A stretch of DNA of 41,024 bases from NCBI GenBank assembly GCA_024402025.1, contig JAKSJY010000004.1, forward strand, positions 1-41,024, in the 5' to 3' direction. Under the pieces are notes generated by a model. That model saw nothing but the letters and a program-made list of their open reading frames with translations. It searched no databases and had not been told where the DNA came from. This DNA comes from Bacteroidales bacterium. Its GTDB lineage: Bacteria > Bacteroidota > Bacteroidia > Bacteroidales > UBA932. Below, in pieces: positions 23,341 to 33,221 of the stretch. The position numbers and the translations under genes are program-made. Position 1 is the stretch's first letter; every line of letters starts with the position of its first letter.

Positions 23341-25040
23341 TTCACATCAAGTTCAAGATCAAACACCAGGTCGTGGACCTCCTTGTTTTCGGACATAAGT
23401 TCCTTCGCCTTGTCCTCGGGCATATAGACCACTTTCTTCTGCTCGGTTTCGGGAATCACGTATATCTCCATCCTGACCTTCGAGGAGCCTGCCAGCATAC
23501 GCAGCCTTTCCTCGAGGGAATGCAGCAGCTTTTCTTCCAGCCACTGCTTCTGCGCCTCGCTTACCACCGGAAGAGTGACTATCTTCATCCCGTCCGCCTC
23601 CGATAATTCCGGCCGGGCGCTGCGGAGCATATTCGCGAGCCTGGGCTGGTTGTCATAGGGCTCGCTGAGGCGCGGCCACACTTCCTGCATCTTTTCATCC
23701 GTCGGTACGGGAGCCCCGGCATTTTCATCAGCGGCTTTCACCTCCTGCTCGTCCTCGGCCATCAGGGCATCAAGCGACAGGGCTGACGGCTTTTTCGCTG
23801 CGGGCTTCGGGGAGGGTGCCGGCTGCGGCGCGGGGGCCTGCCGGGGTTTCGGGGCTGCGGCGATCTGGGCTGCAGCGGCAGGTGCAGCAACGACGGGTGC
23901 GGCAGCGACGGGGGCGGCCACCGGCTTTGCGGAGGTCTGCTCGGGGGCGACGGTGATATAACAGAGCTTCATCAGCGCGAATTCGATATGCAGTCTCTGG
24001 TTTGCGGCCGCCTTGTAGCCGGCTTCGCAGGCGGTGGTGATGGAAAGTGCATCATAGATGAACTTGACGCTGCATTTCGAAGCCTGCTCCTTGTAGCGCA
24101 GACGCAGGGAATCCGGAAAATCCAGCAGGGATTCCAGACCGCCGGTGCGGCTGACGAGAAGGTCACGCAGATGCTCCCCTACGGAGGAAATGAAATACTG
24201 GGCGTTGAAACCCTTCGCAAGCACTTCGTCGAAAATCAGGAAAGCCTTTGCGTAATCTCCGGCAAGGGCGGCATCCACAAGGGAGAAGCCGTACTCGTAG
24301 TCCAGGACGTTGAGATTGGAAAGGACATCCTCGTAATGCACCTGCGTACCGCAGAAGGCGACTGTCTGATCGAAGATCGTCAGGGCGTCGCGCATTGCTC
24401 CGTCCGCCTTGCGGGCTATTACGTGCAGGGATTCATCATCGATGGTGACACCCTCCTTGGCGGCGATTCCGCGCAGGTTCGCGACCATATCGGGAACGCT
24501 GATGCGGTTGAAGTCGTAGGTCTGGCATCTGGAGAGGATGGTTGGGAGTATCTTGTGCTTCTCCGTTGTGCAGAGAATGAAGATTGCGTGTGCGGGAGGT
24601 TCCTCGAGGGTCTTGAGGAAGGCATTGAACGCGGAGGAGGACAGCATATGGACCTCGTCGATGATATACACCGAATACCGGCCTACCTGAGGGGGTATCT
24701 GGACCTGGTCCATCAGGGTCTTGATGTCTTCGACTCCGTTGTTCGAGGCGGCATCGAGCTCGTGTATGCAGTATGAACGTCCCTCCGCAAAGGAAATGCA
24801 GGATTCGCACTGTCCGCAGGGTTCCATATCGGCGGAAGGGTTGGAACAGTTGATGGCCTTGGCGAAGATGCGTGCCGTACTGGTCTTGCCGACACCCCTC
24901 GGCCCGCAGAAAAGGTATGCGTGGGCCAGCTGTCCCCTCAGTATGGAGTTCTTGAGGGTCCGCCCGATATTGTCCTGGCCTACGAGCGTTTCGAACGAGT
25001 CAGGACGGTATTTCCTTGCTGATACAATGTAATCTGACAT
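23337..25040 (-). CDS. dnaX: DNA polymerase III subunits gamma/tau
   Basis: Clamp-loader AAA+ ATPase of the replisome. From the start at 25040 it has 567 residues: MSDYIVSARKYRPDSFETLVG, Walker A GPRGVGKT (46-53), a four-Cys zinc site (Cys65, 75, 78, 81), and the DEVH and SRC motifs. A low-complexity Ala/Pro linker follows (roughly 390-430, many AAPVAA-type repeats), then a C-terminal tau-like domain. A longer frame beginning with TTG at 25076 is rejected: that codon is part of the promoter's -33 TTTG, and the added residues do not resemble DnaX. No programmed frameshift slippery run (A6G type) was noticed. First gene of the dnaX-lptB-regulator-cmk-ispH unit. Confidence 0.95.
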   Translation of the reverse strand: MSDYIVSARKYRPDSFETLVGQDNIGRTLKNSILRGQLAHAYLFCGPRGVGKTSTARIFAKAINCSNPSADMEPCGQCESCISFAEGRSYCIHELDAASNNGVEDIKTLMDQVQIPPQVGRYSVYIIDEVHMLSSSAFNAFLKTLEEPPAHAIFILCTTEKHKILPTILSRCQTYDFNRISVPDMVANLRGIAAKEGVTIDDESLHVIARKADGAMRDALTIFDQTVAFCGTQVHYEDVLSNLNVLDYEYGFSLVDAALAGDYAKAFLIFDEVLAKGFNAQYFISSVGEHLRDLLVSRTGGLESLLDFPDSLRLRYKEQASKCSVKFIYDALSITTACEAGYKAAANQRLHIEFALMKLCYITVAPEQTSAKPVAAPVAAAPVVAAPAAAAQIAAAPKPRQAPAPQPAPSPKPAAKKPSALSLDALMAEDEQEVKAADENAGAPVPTDEKMQEVWPRLSEPYDNQPRLANMLRSARPELSEADGMKIVTLPVVSEAQKQWLEEKLLHSLEERLRMLAGSSKVRMEIYVIPETEQKKVVYMPEDKAKELMSENKEVHDLVFDLELDVK

Positions 25041-25046
25041 AACCCA

Positions 25047-25077
25047 CAAATTTAACCATAAATTCCAAACTCTCAAA
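25047..25077 (-). promoter_or_regulatory. Full-consensus Bacteroidota promoter for dnaX
   Basis: On the minus strand TTTG (25077-25074) is separated by exactly 19 nt from TAAATTTG (25054-25047), a perfect -33/-7 arrangement. Only 6 nt separate the -7 element from the dnaX ATG, implying an almost leaderless mRNA. Confidence 0.85.
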
Positions 25078-25101
25078 ACTGTGGTTCCGGTACGGACACG
25101 G

Positions 25102-26706
25102 CTACGACCTCATTGCGCGGCCCGTTGTCTTGAGGGCCTTCTCATCGAGTTTCCCGCCTTCAAGAACACAGCGCCCGTTGATGAAGACCTTCTCGATGCC
25201 GAACGCTTCGCTCCTGTTGGGAACTCCGTTTTCGAGAGCCTTCTCATCGAACACAGTGAAATCGGCGAAGAATCCGGGCTTGACATAGCCCCTGTCCTTG
25301 ATGGAGAAGCGGTCGGCCACGGCGCCTGTCATTTTCCGGATGGTACGCGGCATTGTGTCTCCGGTCCCGAGCAGTGAGTTCTGCAGGAATTTCGGATAGC
25401 AGTCGTAGATGGCGGGGTTCTGAACGCCGTGCTCCTCCACCCAGGCATCCGTCATATAGAGACAGGTGTCCTGTTTCGACTGCCAGGATATGATTTCGGG
25501 AGTGCTGTACGGGCCCATATTGACCCTTCCCTTGAAATCGCTCATTTCGCAGAGGTCGAGGTATGCGTCAATGCATCCCTTCCCCATTTCCTTCGCGCAG
25601 GCGGCTACGGACTTGCCTTCCCAACGTTCGTTGCCTTCTCCCAGATAGGCGATGATGATGTCGTCCCATCCGAAACCGAGCAGCATTATGGAAGCCTTGC
25701 ACAGTACGGAGAACCTGAGCTTGTTCCACCATTTGCGCTTTTCCTTCGCGCCGAGGGCCTGGAACCAGGCCGGCATCACTACGGTGATGACACTGACTCC
25801 GAGCAGCTCGCTGTATATGTCGAATTGGGCGTCGATTCCTTCAGAGCGCATCTTGTCGAGTATGGCGTGCGCCTTGTCCTTGGTTTTGAAAGTCTGACGC
25901 CCAACAAAGATGAGGTGGCTGTGCTGGAATTTCATCTTGAGGCCCTTTGTCACCTCGACCATCTCGTCGAGCGCCCTGAGGTTGTGGGCGCGTCCGAGTA
26001 GAGGATAATCCATCGAGACCTTGGATTCGGCTCTGGGATGGACCGTCATCGGGCGGTCGTATTTCTCGCAGAGCTCGGCCACTTCGCGCAACTCGGCGAC
26101 GTCGGCATATATGCCCGGCTGATACATCAGTCCGAGGCTCAATCCGCAGGCTCCCTGTTTCAGACCTTTCTCCAGAATAGATTTCATCCTCTCCGTTTCC
26201 TCCGGGGAGAGTTTTCTGGCAGCGTCTCCGGCGACACTTGCCCTGGCGGAACAATGGCCCAGAAGCAAGGCTATGTTGCAGGGGGTGTTGCCGTCTATCG
26301 CATTGAAGAAGGACTCCGCGTCCGGATACACTCCGGTCATATCATCCGAATATTTGAACAGATCTCCTCCGACTTTGTCCACGTTGGGGGTGTCAGGTTC
26401 GAAACCGACTGCGGAAAGTCCGCAATTGCCGGTGATGAAGGAGGTTATGCCCTGTCTGATAAAAGGATCGAAGTATTTGACGGGCTGCTTCTTGATTGCA
26501 AACCAGTCATTATGCGAATGTGCGTCGAAAAATCCGGAAGACACACTGAGTCCGCTGATATCGATTGTCTGCGCCTGGGGGTCTTCGATACTTGGTGCGA
26601 CCTCGAGGATTCTGTCGCCCTGGAAAAGAATGTCGCCTACGAAAGGCCCGGAAGCGGTACCGTCATAGATTCTGCCTCCTTTGAGGATGGTTTTAGTATC
26701 TTTCAT
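25102..26706 (-). CDS. N-acyl-D-amino-acid deacylase family amidohydrolase
   Basis: Metal-dependent amidohydrolase of the D-aminoacylase branch, which releases D-amino acids from N-acyl derivatives. The 534-residue protein begins with the beta-sandwich (GGRIYDGTASGPFVGDILFQ) followed by DAHSHND, with metal-binding His63 and His65. GNCGLSAVG has Cys95 at the position of the bridging cysteine of D-aminoacylases. SLGLMYQPG and a C-terminal RFSIKDRGYVKPGFFADFTVFD sheet are also typical. No signal peptide is seen, so it is probably cytoplasmic; a role in D-amino-acid or peptidoglycan-fragment recycling is inference. It is transcribed alone, divergently from rnr, from a promoter ending 5 nt before the ATG. 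Confidence 0.88.
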   Translation of the reverse strand: MKDTKTILKGGRIYDGTASGPFVGDILFQGDRILEVAPSIEDPQAQTIDISGLSVSSGFFDAHSHNDWFAIKKQPVKYFDPFIRQGITSFITGNCGLSAVGFEPDTPNVDKVGGDLFKYSDDMTGVYPDAESFFNAIDGNTPCNIALLLGHCSARASVAGDAARKLSPEETERMKSILEKGLKQGACGLSLGLMYQPGIYADVAELREVAELCEKYDRPMTVHPRAESKVSMDYPLLGRAHNLRALDEMVEVTKGLKMKFQHSHLIFVGRQTFKTKDKAHAILDKMRSEGIDAQFDIYSELLGVSVITVVMPAWFQALGAKEKRKWWNKLRFSVLCKASIMLLGFGWDDIIIAYLGEGNERWEGKSVAACAKEMGKGCIDAYLDLCEMSDFKGRVNMGPYSTPEIISWQSKQDTCLYMTDAWVEEHGVQNPAIYDCYPKFLQNSLLGTGDTMPRTIRKMTGAVADRFSIKDRGYVKPGFFADFTVFDEKALENGVPNRSEAFGIEKVFINGRCVLEGGKLDEKALKTTGRAMRS

Positions 26707-26711
26707 ACTTG

Positions 26712-26719
26712 CAAATATA
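26712..26719 (-). promoter_or_regulatory. -7 promoter element for the D-aminoacylase-like gene
   Basis: TATATTTG on the minus strand with only 5 nt to the ATG at 26706. The predicted transcript would start at or within a few bases of the start codon. No TTTG is present at 19-nt spacing. Confidence 0.65.
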
Positions 26720-26779
26720 AATAAAAAAAGAACTTACGGGTTGCGCGAAGGACATCACGCTGATTTCCCGAAAAAAATG

Positions 26780-26787
26780 TAAATTTG
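26780..26787 (+). promoter_or_regulatory. -7 promoter element for rnr
   Basis: TAAATTTG, matching TAnnTTTG, 9 nt before the rnr ATG at 26797. The TTG that would allow a longer rnr frame (26785) lies inside this element, which supports the start at 26797. Confidence 0.65.
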
Positions 26788-26796
26788 TCAAAGAGT

Positions 26797-28914
26797 ATGA
26801 AAAAGAGGAAAAAAAGCGTAAGGAAAGTTTTTCCCCAGTTTGTCGGGAAAGTTCAGATGACCCGTGAAGGGTTCGCGTTCGTAACGGTTGAAGGGCAGGA
26901 TGAAGACATCTTCGTCAATATGCACAAGACGCGCGGGGCCCTCAACGGAGATACGGTCAGAGTGTCCGTAACAAAGTCTCCCGCAGGGAGCCACGGCCAT
27001 TCGAAGGCAATGCCTTCCGGGCAGAGAGGCCAGCGCAGGGAAGGTGAAATCGTGGAAATAATAGAAAGATCCAAAAGGCCTTTCGTAGGGATATACCATA
27101 CCATAGGGGCGAACGCCTGGGGGCTGATGCAAAGCAGGACGATGCCTTACGACATCCAGGTGGACCCGGAAGACGCCGCCGCAATGGGCGCCCAAAGAGG
27201 GTGGAAAGTTGCCGTCGTCGTGGACCGATGGGACCGCGGAGAAGCATACCCGAAAGGTCACGTCGTCGACGTGCTTGGAGAGCCGGGGGCGAACGAGACG
27301 GAGATGCATGCGATACTCGCCGAATTCAACCTCCCCTACCGCTTCGAAAAAGAAGTCGAGGACGCCGCGGCGGCCATTTCCTCAAAAATCACCGCCGACG
27401 ACCTCAAAGGGCGCAAGGATTTCAGGGAAGTGCTGACCTTCACCATCGACCCCGCCGACGCAAAGGATTTCGACGATGCGATTTCGCTGCGGAAACTCTC
27501 CGACGGCAACTATGAAGTCGGCGTGCATATCGCGGACGTGAGCTGGTACGTAAAGGAAGGGGGCATCATAGACAAGGAGGCCCGCTATCGCGGAACCTCG
27601 GTTTATCTGGTGGACAGGACTGTCCCGATGCTGCCGGAAAAACTATGCAACAATATGTGCTCGCTGCGTCCCGGAGAGGACAAACTGACCTTCTCGGCGG
27701 TATTCGAGATAAGTCCTGAGGCCAAGGCCCTGAAATCCTGGCTCGGGAGAACGGTTATCCGCTCGGACCACCGTCTGGATTATGACCGGGCCCAGAATAT
27801 GATAGAGAACCCGTCAAAGGACGCGCTCGGAGAAGCAATCTCAGTGCTGAACTCCATTGCCGGCATCCTGAAGAACAAACGGCGCCAGGCCGGAGCCATC
27901 GATTTCGAGCGCCCTGAGATGAAGGTGGAATGCGACAAGGACGGACGTCCCGTACGCATCTACCAGAAGATATCTCACGAAGCGAACTTCCTCATCGAGG
28001 AGTTCATGCTGCTGGCCAACAGGACGGTGGCCGCCTTCGTGGGAGGGAAGAACAAGACTTTCGTGTACCGAATCCACGACATCCCCAACCCGGACAAACT
28101 GGAGAATCTCAAGGGCTTCGCAAAAGGTTTCGGCTACAAGATCGAAGGGGGTTTCGAGGGACGCGAAGCGGCGAAGCAGATCACGACCCTTCTCAAGAGC
28201 GCCGAAGGCAAACCGGAATACGCCGCTTTCCAGGATATTGCACTGCGCTCGATGGCAAAGGCGAAATACAGCACCGACAACATCGGCCATTACGGGCTCG
28301 CCTTTGCGGACTATACCCACTTCACCTCACCTATCCGCCGCTATCCCGACCTGATGGTCCACAGACTGCTGGCGCTGTATCTTGACGGGGCGAAGAGTCA
28401 GGACAAGGACTACTTCGAGAACGAGTGCGTCCACGCAAGCGAAAGGGAATCAATCGCCACGGACGCGGAGCGCACCAGCGTAAAGTACAAGCTTGTGGAA
28501 TATATGCAGGGCCACGTCGGAGAAGAATTCGACGGCCACGTCTCCGGCGTCACCGAATGGGGAATGTATGTGGAAATCGAGCCCACACATATCGAAGGGA
28601 TGGTCCCTCTCCGCGAGATAAAAGGTGATTTCTTCGAATTCGACGAGAAGAGATACCGCCTCGTCGGACGTCGCACCCGTCGCATATTCAGACTCGGCGA
28701 CCCCGTAAGAATCAAGGTCGCCAATGCGAACCTCGAACAGAGGATTCTCGATTTCGAACTTATCGAGGACGGGTCAGAAGAAACTTTGCAGACCCCTGCG
28801 GAAGAAAGCGTACAACCCCGTCAGACTTCGGGGAGAGCACAGCCTGACCGGAAGAAATCCCGATCCGCCCACCCGACTCGGAAACGAGCTGCGCGCCACC
28901 CTCAAGGCAAATGA
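26797..28914 (+). CDS. rnr: Ribonuclease R
   Basis: Processive 3'-to-5' exoribonuclease for structured RNA and, with SmpB-tmRNA, decay of non-stop mRNA. From the start at 26797 (MKKRKKSVRKVF) it has 705 residues. Cold-shock domains come first (GFAFVTVEGQDEDIFV near 25-40). The RNB catalytic domain follows, with DPADAKDFDDA (218-228) holding the metal-binding aspartates. YTHFTSPIRRYPDLMVHRL and a C-terminal S1 domain (GEEFDGHVSGVTEWGMYVEI) come next, then a basic disordered tail (DRKKSRSAHPTRKRA). The tail, the last 155 nt of the gene, lies antisense to the 3' end of manA. smpB, its functional partner, is also in this window. Confidence 0.95.
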   Translation: MKKRKKSVRKVFPQFVGKVQMTREGFAFVTVEGQDEDIFVNMHKTRGALNGDTVRVSVTKSPAGSHGHSKAMPSGQRGQRREGEIVEIIERSKRPFVGIYHTIGANAWGLMQSRTMPYDIQVDPEDAAAMGAQRGWKVAVVVDRWDRGEAYPKGHVVDVLGEPGANETEMHAILAEFNLPYRFEKEVEDAAAAISSKITADDLKGRKDFREVLTFTIDPADAKDFDDAISLRKLSDGNYEVGVHIADVSWYVKEGGIIDKEARYRGTSVYLVDRTVPMLPEKLCNNMCSLRPGEDKLTFSAVFEISPEAKALKSWLGRTVIRSDHRLDYDRAQNMIENPSKDALGEAISVLNSIAGILKNKRRQAGAIDFERPEMKVECDKDGRPVRIYQKISHEANFLIEEFMLLANRTVAAFVGGKNKTFVYRIHDIPNPDKLENLKGFAKGFGYKIEGGFEGREAAKQITTLLKSAEGKPEYAAFQDIALRSMAKAKYSTDNIGHYGLAFADYTHFTSPIRRYPDLMVHRLLALYLDGAKSQDKDYFENECVHASERESIATDAERTSVKYKLVEYMQGHVGEEFDGHVSGVTEWGMYVEIEPTHIEGMVPLREIKGDFFEFDEKRYRLVGRRTRRIFRLGDPVRIKVANANLEQRILDFELIEDGSEETLQTPAEESVQPRQTSGRAQPDRKKSRSAHPTRKRAARHPQGK

Positions 28915-29626
28915 AAACGTTGAAAAGACCTGATTCGCTCGGGTCTTTTCTGTATTCGGACCCTATCTCAAGCAGGGACGTCACAAAATGCGGACTGTCC
29001 ACAATCACGTTCTCCTCATCGGGTTTTGAGGAATAGTGAGTCCTGTAATCAGGGAGGACCGTATAGTCTATCGCGTCCTTGGATTCCTGTATGTGGAGTT
29101 GGCGGGGTTTCCCGTCCAGCCCCGGACGATTGTAGTCGAATATCCTGTAGGTTATGTCCGACGTCTCCTGAATCTCCGCAAGGTAGCAGCCCGCGCATAT
29201 CGCGTGAATGCGCCCGGCCGGAAGGTAGAACACATCCCCGGCTGCGGCATCGTACGAATCCAGCACCTCGGTTATGCGTCCTTCCTCCACCAGAGCCTCA
29301 TACTGCTCCGGTGTGATTTTCTCCTTCAAACCGCAGATTATCCTCGCTCCATCCCCGGCGGCAACGACATACCACATCTCGTCCTTGCCCTTGCAGCCGT
29401 GGCGGCGCGCGGCAAGTTCATCATCAGGATGCACCTGGATACTGAGATCACGCCGGGCATCTATGAATTTTATCAGCAGAGGAAACTCCCCGGGGAAAAT
29501 GTCTGTGATGCGGAGACCCTTGTCCGGGCCCTCGCAGACAACCGACTCGCTGCCCGGGACAGCGGAAAGCACCCAGCTTTCCGTGCCCCAGACAAGAGTC
29601 TTGAGTATCGGTTCGAACTTGTACAC
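28760..29626 (-). CDS. manA: Class I mannose-6-phosphate isomerase (short form)
   Basis: Interconverts mannose-6-phosphate and fructose-6-phosphate. The zinc site is readable: SIQVHPDDE (Gln64, His66), DEMWYVV (Glu83) and GRIHAI (His141). AGCYLAEIQETSDITYRIFDYNR is the conserved substrate-binding strand. At 288 residues it is shorter than the roughly 315-325 usual for this type. The N-terminal section between the FEPILK-VWG start and FPLLIKFIDA is abbreviated. The C-terminal cupin strands (FICLEGGAQLVSE, AVLSPKSDGVVRFLPQGSAKFLL) are intact, so the overlap with rnr involves real sequence on both strands. It starts 1 nt after the gpmI stop. Confidence 0.92.
   Translation of the reverse strand: MYKFEPILKTLVWGTESWVLSAVPGSESVVCEGPDKGLRITDIFPGEFPLLIKFIDARRDLSIQVHPDDELAARRHGCKGKDEMWYVVAAGDGARIICGLKEKITPEQYEALVEEGRITEVLDSYDAAAGDVFYLPAGRIHAICAGCYLAEIQETSDITYRIFDYNRPGLDGKPRQLHIQESKDAIDYTVLPDYRTHYSSKPDEENVIVDSPHFVTSLLEIGSEYRKDPSESGLFNVFICLEGGAQLVSESGGRIGISSGQAVLSPKSDGVVRFLPQGSAKFLLTRPR
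28923..28949. terminator. Bidirectional intrinsic terminator of rnr, embedded in manA
   Basis: An 11-bp stem (AAAAGACCTGA pairing with TCGGGTCTTTT, one G-U pair) with a 5-nt loop begins 8 nt after the rnr stop. A T-run follows on both strands. It terminates rnr, but it lies inside the manA coding sequence (around KDPSESGLF), where the opposite-strand transcript forms the same hairpin. Confidence 0.75.
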
Positions 29627-29627
29627 C

Positions 29628-31148
29628 TTATATCAGCGGCTCGGCGGTCATTGCCTCAGGCTGAGGGATTCCCATCAGTTTGAGGATGGTAGGAGCGACA
29701 TTGCAAAGGGCTCCGTCCCTGACTGTCTTTACCTCGTCGCCCGCACCGATGACAATGAACTGAACCAGGTTGAGCGAGTGGGCCGTGTTGGGCGAACCGT
29801 CCTCGTTGACCGCATAGTCGGCATTGCCGTGATCTGCCGTAAGCAGAACTACGTAACCGTGTTCAAGTGCGGCATTGACAACCTTCTCAACGAGACCGTC
29901 GATAGTCTTGACAGCCTTGCAGATGGCGTCGTACACTCCGGTATGGCCTACCATATCGCCGTTGGCGAAGTTGAGGATAATGGCATCCTCCTTCTCGGTA
30001 GAGATTGCCTCGATGAGTTTTTCCGCCACTTCGGGAGCGCTCATCTCAGGCTGGAGGTCATAGGTCGCGACCTTGGGGCTGTTGACGAGTATCCTGTCCT
30101 CATTCTCGAACGGAGTCTCCCTTCCGCCGTTGAAGAAGAAGGTGACGTGCGCATACTTCTCGGTCTCAGCGATGCGGAGCTGGCGTTTGCCTGCCTTCGC
30201 AAGGGTCTCTCCGAGGGTATCCTTGACGATTTCCTTGTCGAAAAGGATGTGTACGCCCTGGAATGAAGCGTCGTAGGGAGTGAGGCAGCAGTAGTACAGA
30301 GGTATGGTGTGCATTCCCTCCTGGGGCATATCCTGCTGGGTGAGGACTGCGGTGAGTTCGCGTGCGCGGTCGTTGCGGAAGTTGAAGAAGATGATGGCAT
30401 CGCCGCTCTCCACCTTGGCAACGGGCTGTCCGCCCTCGGTAATGACGACAGGCTTGATGAATTCATCCGTGACATCCTCGCTGTAGGAAGCCTTGATGCC
30501 CTCGGTGGCAGACGCGAACTGTGCGCCCTTTCCCTCTACGAGCATATCGTATGCCTCCTTCACGCGGTTCCACCTCTTGTCACGGTCCATCGCGTAGAAG
30601 CGGCCGCATACCGTTGCGACCTTTCCGGTCGTCTGCGCCATCTTTTCCTCGAGTTCCTCGACGAAGCCCAGGCCGCTCCTGGGATCGGTGTCGCGTCCGT
30701 CCATGAAACAGTGCACATAGACCTTTTCAAGCCCTTCCTGCTTTGCGACGGAGAGGAATTCGTAGAGGTGATTGAGGCTCGAGTGGACTCCGCCGTGGGA
30801 GGTGAGACCCATGAAATGGAGTTTTTTGCCCGTGGTCTTCACATACTCATAAGCTGCCGCTATCTCCTTGTTCTCAAGGAGTTTGTGGTCGCGGCAGGCC
30901 ATATTGATCTTCACGAGGTCCTGATAAACCACACGGCCTGCGCCGAGGTTCATATGCCCGACTTCGGAGTTTCCCATCTGGCCGTCCGGAAGTCCCACGT
31001 ACTGCCCGCAGGCATTGAGGTGGCTGAAAGGATATTTTGCACGAAGGCTGTCGATGAAAGGCTGGCCCTGGGTGTAGATAGCATTGCTGCGGTCAGGGCG
31101 TCCTTCCCCCCAACCGTCAAGAATCATCAAAAGTACTTTCTTATTCAT
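29628..31148 (-). CDS. gpmI: 2,3-bisphosphoglycerate-independent phosphoglycerate mutase
   Basis: Glycolytic interconversion of 3- and 2-phosphoglycerate through a phosphoserine intermediate, manganese-dependent. From 31148 ([16 protein letters not shown]) the protein has 506 residues. Metal ligands and nucleophile are seen in LDGWG (Asp11) and [17 protein letters not shown] (Ser61); [21 protein letters not shown] and [16 protein letters not shown] follow. An alternative ATG at 31157 would add MIA and overlap the M3 peptidase stop by 1 nt; the 31148 start matches the family's usual N-terminus. Middle gene of a peptidase-gpmI-manA unit. Confidence 0.95.
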   Translation of the reverse strand: MNKKVLLMILDGWGEGRPDRSNAIYTQGQPFIDSLRAKYPFSHLNACGQYVGLPDGQMGNSEVGHMNLGAGRVVYQDLVKINMACRDHKLLENKEIAAAYEYVKTTGKKLHFMGLTSHGGVHSSLNHLYEFLSVAKQEGLEKVYVHCFMDGRDTDPRSGLGFVEELEEKMAQTTGKVATVCGRFYAMDRDKRWNRVKEAYDMLVEGKGAQFASATEGIKASYSEDVTDEFIKPVVITEGGQPVAKVESGDAIIFFNFRNDRARELTAVLTQQDMPQEGMHTIPLYYCCLTPYDASFQGVHILFDKEIVKDTLGETLAKAGKRQLRIAETEKYAHVTFFFNGGRETPFENEDRILVNSPKVATYDLQPEMSAPEVAEKLIEAISTEKEDAIILNFANGDMVGHTGVYDAICKAVKTIDGLVEKVVNAALEHGYVVLLTADHGNADYAVNEDGSPNTAHSLNLVQFIVIGAGDEVKTVRDGALCNVAPTILKLMGIPQPEAMTAEPLI

Positions 31149-31156
31149 AGCGATCA

Positions 31157-33163
31157 TTATTTGTCAAGTCCGCGAGCCCTCAGGAGCGCACCCGCATCCG
31201 GGTCAGCTCCGCGGAACTGCTTGTAAAGTGTCATAGGCTCCTCGCTGCCGCCCTTCTCGAGCACGTTACGACGGAAACTCATTGCCGTCTGGGAGTCGAA
31301 AATGCCCTTGAGCTTGAAGAGCTCGAATGCATCCTTGTCGAGAACCTCGGCCCAGAGATAGCTGTAATACCCGGCGGAATATCCGCTGGAGCCGAAGATA
31401 TGGTTGAAATACGTACTGCGGTAGCGCGGTATGATTTCCTGGGGGAGACCCATCTGAGAGCAAACGGATTTCTCGAATTCCTCGAGGTCGGCGGGAACTT
31501 CGGAAAGTTCGTGCCACTTCATATCCAGAATCGACGCAGCGCAGAGCTCGGTGGTGGAGAAGCCCTGACCGAAGTTGGCGGCCGCCTGAACCTTTGCGAC
31601 GAGATCCGCGGGAATGACCTCGCCGGTCTCATAGTGGAATGCGTATGTGGCGAGCACCTCGGGTTGGAGAGCCCAGTTCTCGTTGATCTGCGAAGGGAGC
31701 TCGACGAAATCGCGCTTGACGTTGGTGCCGCTGGTGCCCTTGTAGGCGCACTTGGTCAGCAGACCGTGCAGGGCGTGGCCGAACTCGTGGAACATAGTCT
31801 GCACCTGGTCGATGGTAAGGAGCGAAGGCTGGTCGGCCGTAGGTTTGTTGAAGTTGCCGACATTGACGATGACGGGACGGATTTCGCCGCGTACCGGGTC
31901 AATGTACTGCTCGACGAAATTGGTCATCCACGCGCCGGCCCTCTTGGTGTCGCGAGGGTAGTAGTCGGTGATTATGATACCGAGCAGGGAGCCGTCGGCG
32001 TCAAGAACCTTGAAGGCCTCGGCCTCAGGGTTGTAGAGCGCGACTCCTTCGATGGGCTCGAAACTGATGCCGTAGAGGCGGGATGCGTTGCCGAATACGC
32101 CTGCGCGCACGTTTTCCATCTTGAAATACTGCATCACTTCGGCTTCGTCAAGGTCATAGCGCGCCTTGCGGAGTTTCTCCGCATAATACAGGTAGTCCCA
32201 GGGCTGAAGTTTCTCTCCGGGTGCGACGTTGCCCGAGGCGGCGTCGGCGTCCATCATTGCCTGAAGGTCGACAATGTCCTTCTTCGCGCACTTGACGGCT
32301 GCCTTCATTATGTTGGCGAGGAAGGCGTCAACCGTCGCGGGGTCGTGGGCCATCTTGTCCTCGAGTATCATTTCAGCGGGATTCGCGTAGCCGAGAATCT
32401 TCGCCTTTTCGATGCGAAGCTGCATAATGCGCAGGACGGTGGACTTGTTGTCGTTGGCATTGGAGTTATTGCCGCGGGAAGAATATGCCTTGAACATAGC
32501 CTCACGCCTTGCGCGGTCGCTCTCGGAAGCCATATCGTCATAGAAATTGGCTACGCTGCGGCCGAACTGAGCCTTGTATGCGTTGCTCTCGGCAAGGAGG
32601 TTGTTGCCGAAAACGAGGGCTAGGGAGGCCAACTCGGAATCAATCTCCTTGATTCTGCGCTGCTGCTCCTCCGGAAGGCCGATTCCGCTCTTCTCAAAGC
32701 CGTCATAGAGATCCTTGAGAAGCATCTGCTGCTCGCGGCCGAGGGCGTCGTATTCGTTCTCATATACCGTCTTGACCCTTTCGTAGAGGGCCTTGTCCAT
32801 CATTATGCTGCTTTGGAACTCGGATACGAGAGGCATTGCCTGTGCGACAATGGCATTGATCCGCTCGGAAGCGTCGGATTCGCTGACATTGAACAGGACA
32901 TTCGCAACTCTCGAGAGCACTTCCCCGCTCCTGTCGAAGGCGGCGACGGTGTTTTCGAAAGTGGGAGCCTCGGGGTTGGACACTATCGCGTCTATTTCCG
33001 CTCTCTGAAGTTCGATGCCTTTCTTCACTGCGGGAAGATAGTGGCAGTCTTTGATTTTGTCAAAGGGAGGAATCCCGTAAGGGGTATCCCATTCCCCGTA
33101 AAAAGGATTAGTGCAAGAAACCATAACAAGCGCTGCTGAAAGCGCGACAATTAATTTTTTCAT
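31157..33163 (-). CDS. dcp: M3 family zinc metallopeptidase lipoprotein (peptidyl-dipeptidase Dcp-like)
   Basis: Thimet-oligopeptidase-family peptidase, probably cleaving short peptides in the periplasm. The start at 33163 gives a lipoprotein signal peptide ([17 protein letters not shown], lipid Cys17); a longer frame from 33214 would run through the promoter. Mature sequence opens with [20 protein letters not shown], as in Bacteroidota Dcp homologues. The zinc motif [11 protein letters not shown] places HEFGH at 459-463, with the third ligand in FVELPSQ (Glu488); the C-terminal [17 protein letters not shown] is the substrate-binding tyrosine loop. 668 residues. Whether it is dipeptidyl-carboxypeptidase or oligopeptidase in specificity is not decided by sequence. 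Confidence 0.9.
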   Translation of the reverse strand: MKKLIVALSAALVMVSCTNPFYGEWDTPYGIPPFDKIKDCHYLPAVKKGIELQRAEIDAIVSNPEAPTFENTVAAFDRSGEVLSRVANVLFNVSESDASERINAIVAQAMPLVSEFQSSIMMDKALYERVKTVYENEYDALGREQQMLLKDLYDGFEKSGIGLPEEQQRRIKEIDSELASLALVFGNNLLAESNAYKAQFGRSVANFYDDMASESDRARREAMFKAYSSRGNNSNANDNKSTVLRIMQLRIEKAKILGYANPAEMILEDKMAHDPATVDAFLANIMKAAVKCAKKDIVDLQAMMDADAASGNVAPGEKLQPWDYLYYAEKLRKARYDLDEAEVMQYFKMENVRAGVFGNASRLYGISFEPIEGVALYNPEAEAFKVLDADGSLLGIIITDYYPRDTKRAGAWMTNFVEQYIDPVRGEIRPVIVNVGNFNKPTADQPSLLTIDQVQTMFHEFGHALHGLLTKCAYKGTSGTNVKRDFVELPSQINENWALQPEVLATYAFHYETGEVIPADLVAKVQAAANFGQGFSTTELCAASILDMKWHELSEVPADLEEFEKSVCSQMGLPQEIIPRYRSTYFNHIFGSSGYSAGYYSYLWAEVLDKDAFELFKLKGIFDSQTAMSFRRNVLEKGGSEEPMTLYKQFRGADPDAGALLRARGLDK

Positions 33164-33192
33164 CTTAATTTTTTCCTGATTTGGAACGGTAT

Positions 33193-33200
33193 CAAATTTA
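33193..33200 (-). promoter_or_regulatory. -7 promoter element for the M3 peptidase-gpmI-manA unit
   Basis: TAAATTTG on the minus strand, 29 nt before the ATG at 33163. It lies 21 nt from the divergent -7 element of the SGNH hydrolase, so the two promoters share a compact control region. Confidence 0.65.
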
Positions 33201-33221
33201 GCACTATTTGCCAAATTTCCC

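Noticed and set aside
23790..23940. Ala/Pro repeats in dnaX as a tandem repeat or CRISPR-like array
   Set aside because: They are in frame and encode the low-complexity linker of the tau subunit; there are no regular repeats with unique spacers.
25041..25076. Upstream TTG start for dnaX
   Set aside because: It lies in the -33 element of a perfect promoter, and the extra residues do not match DnaX.
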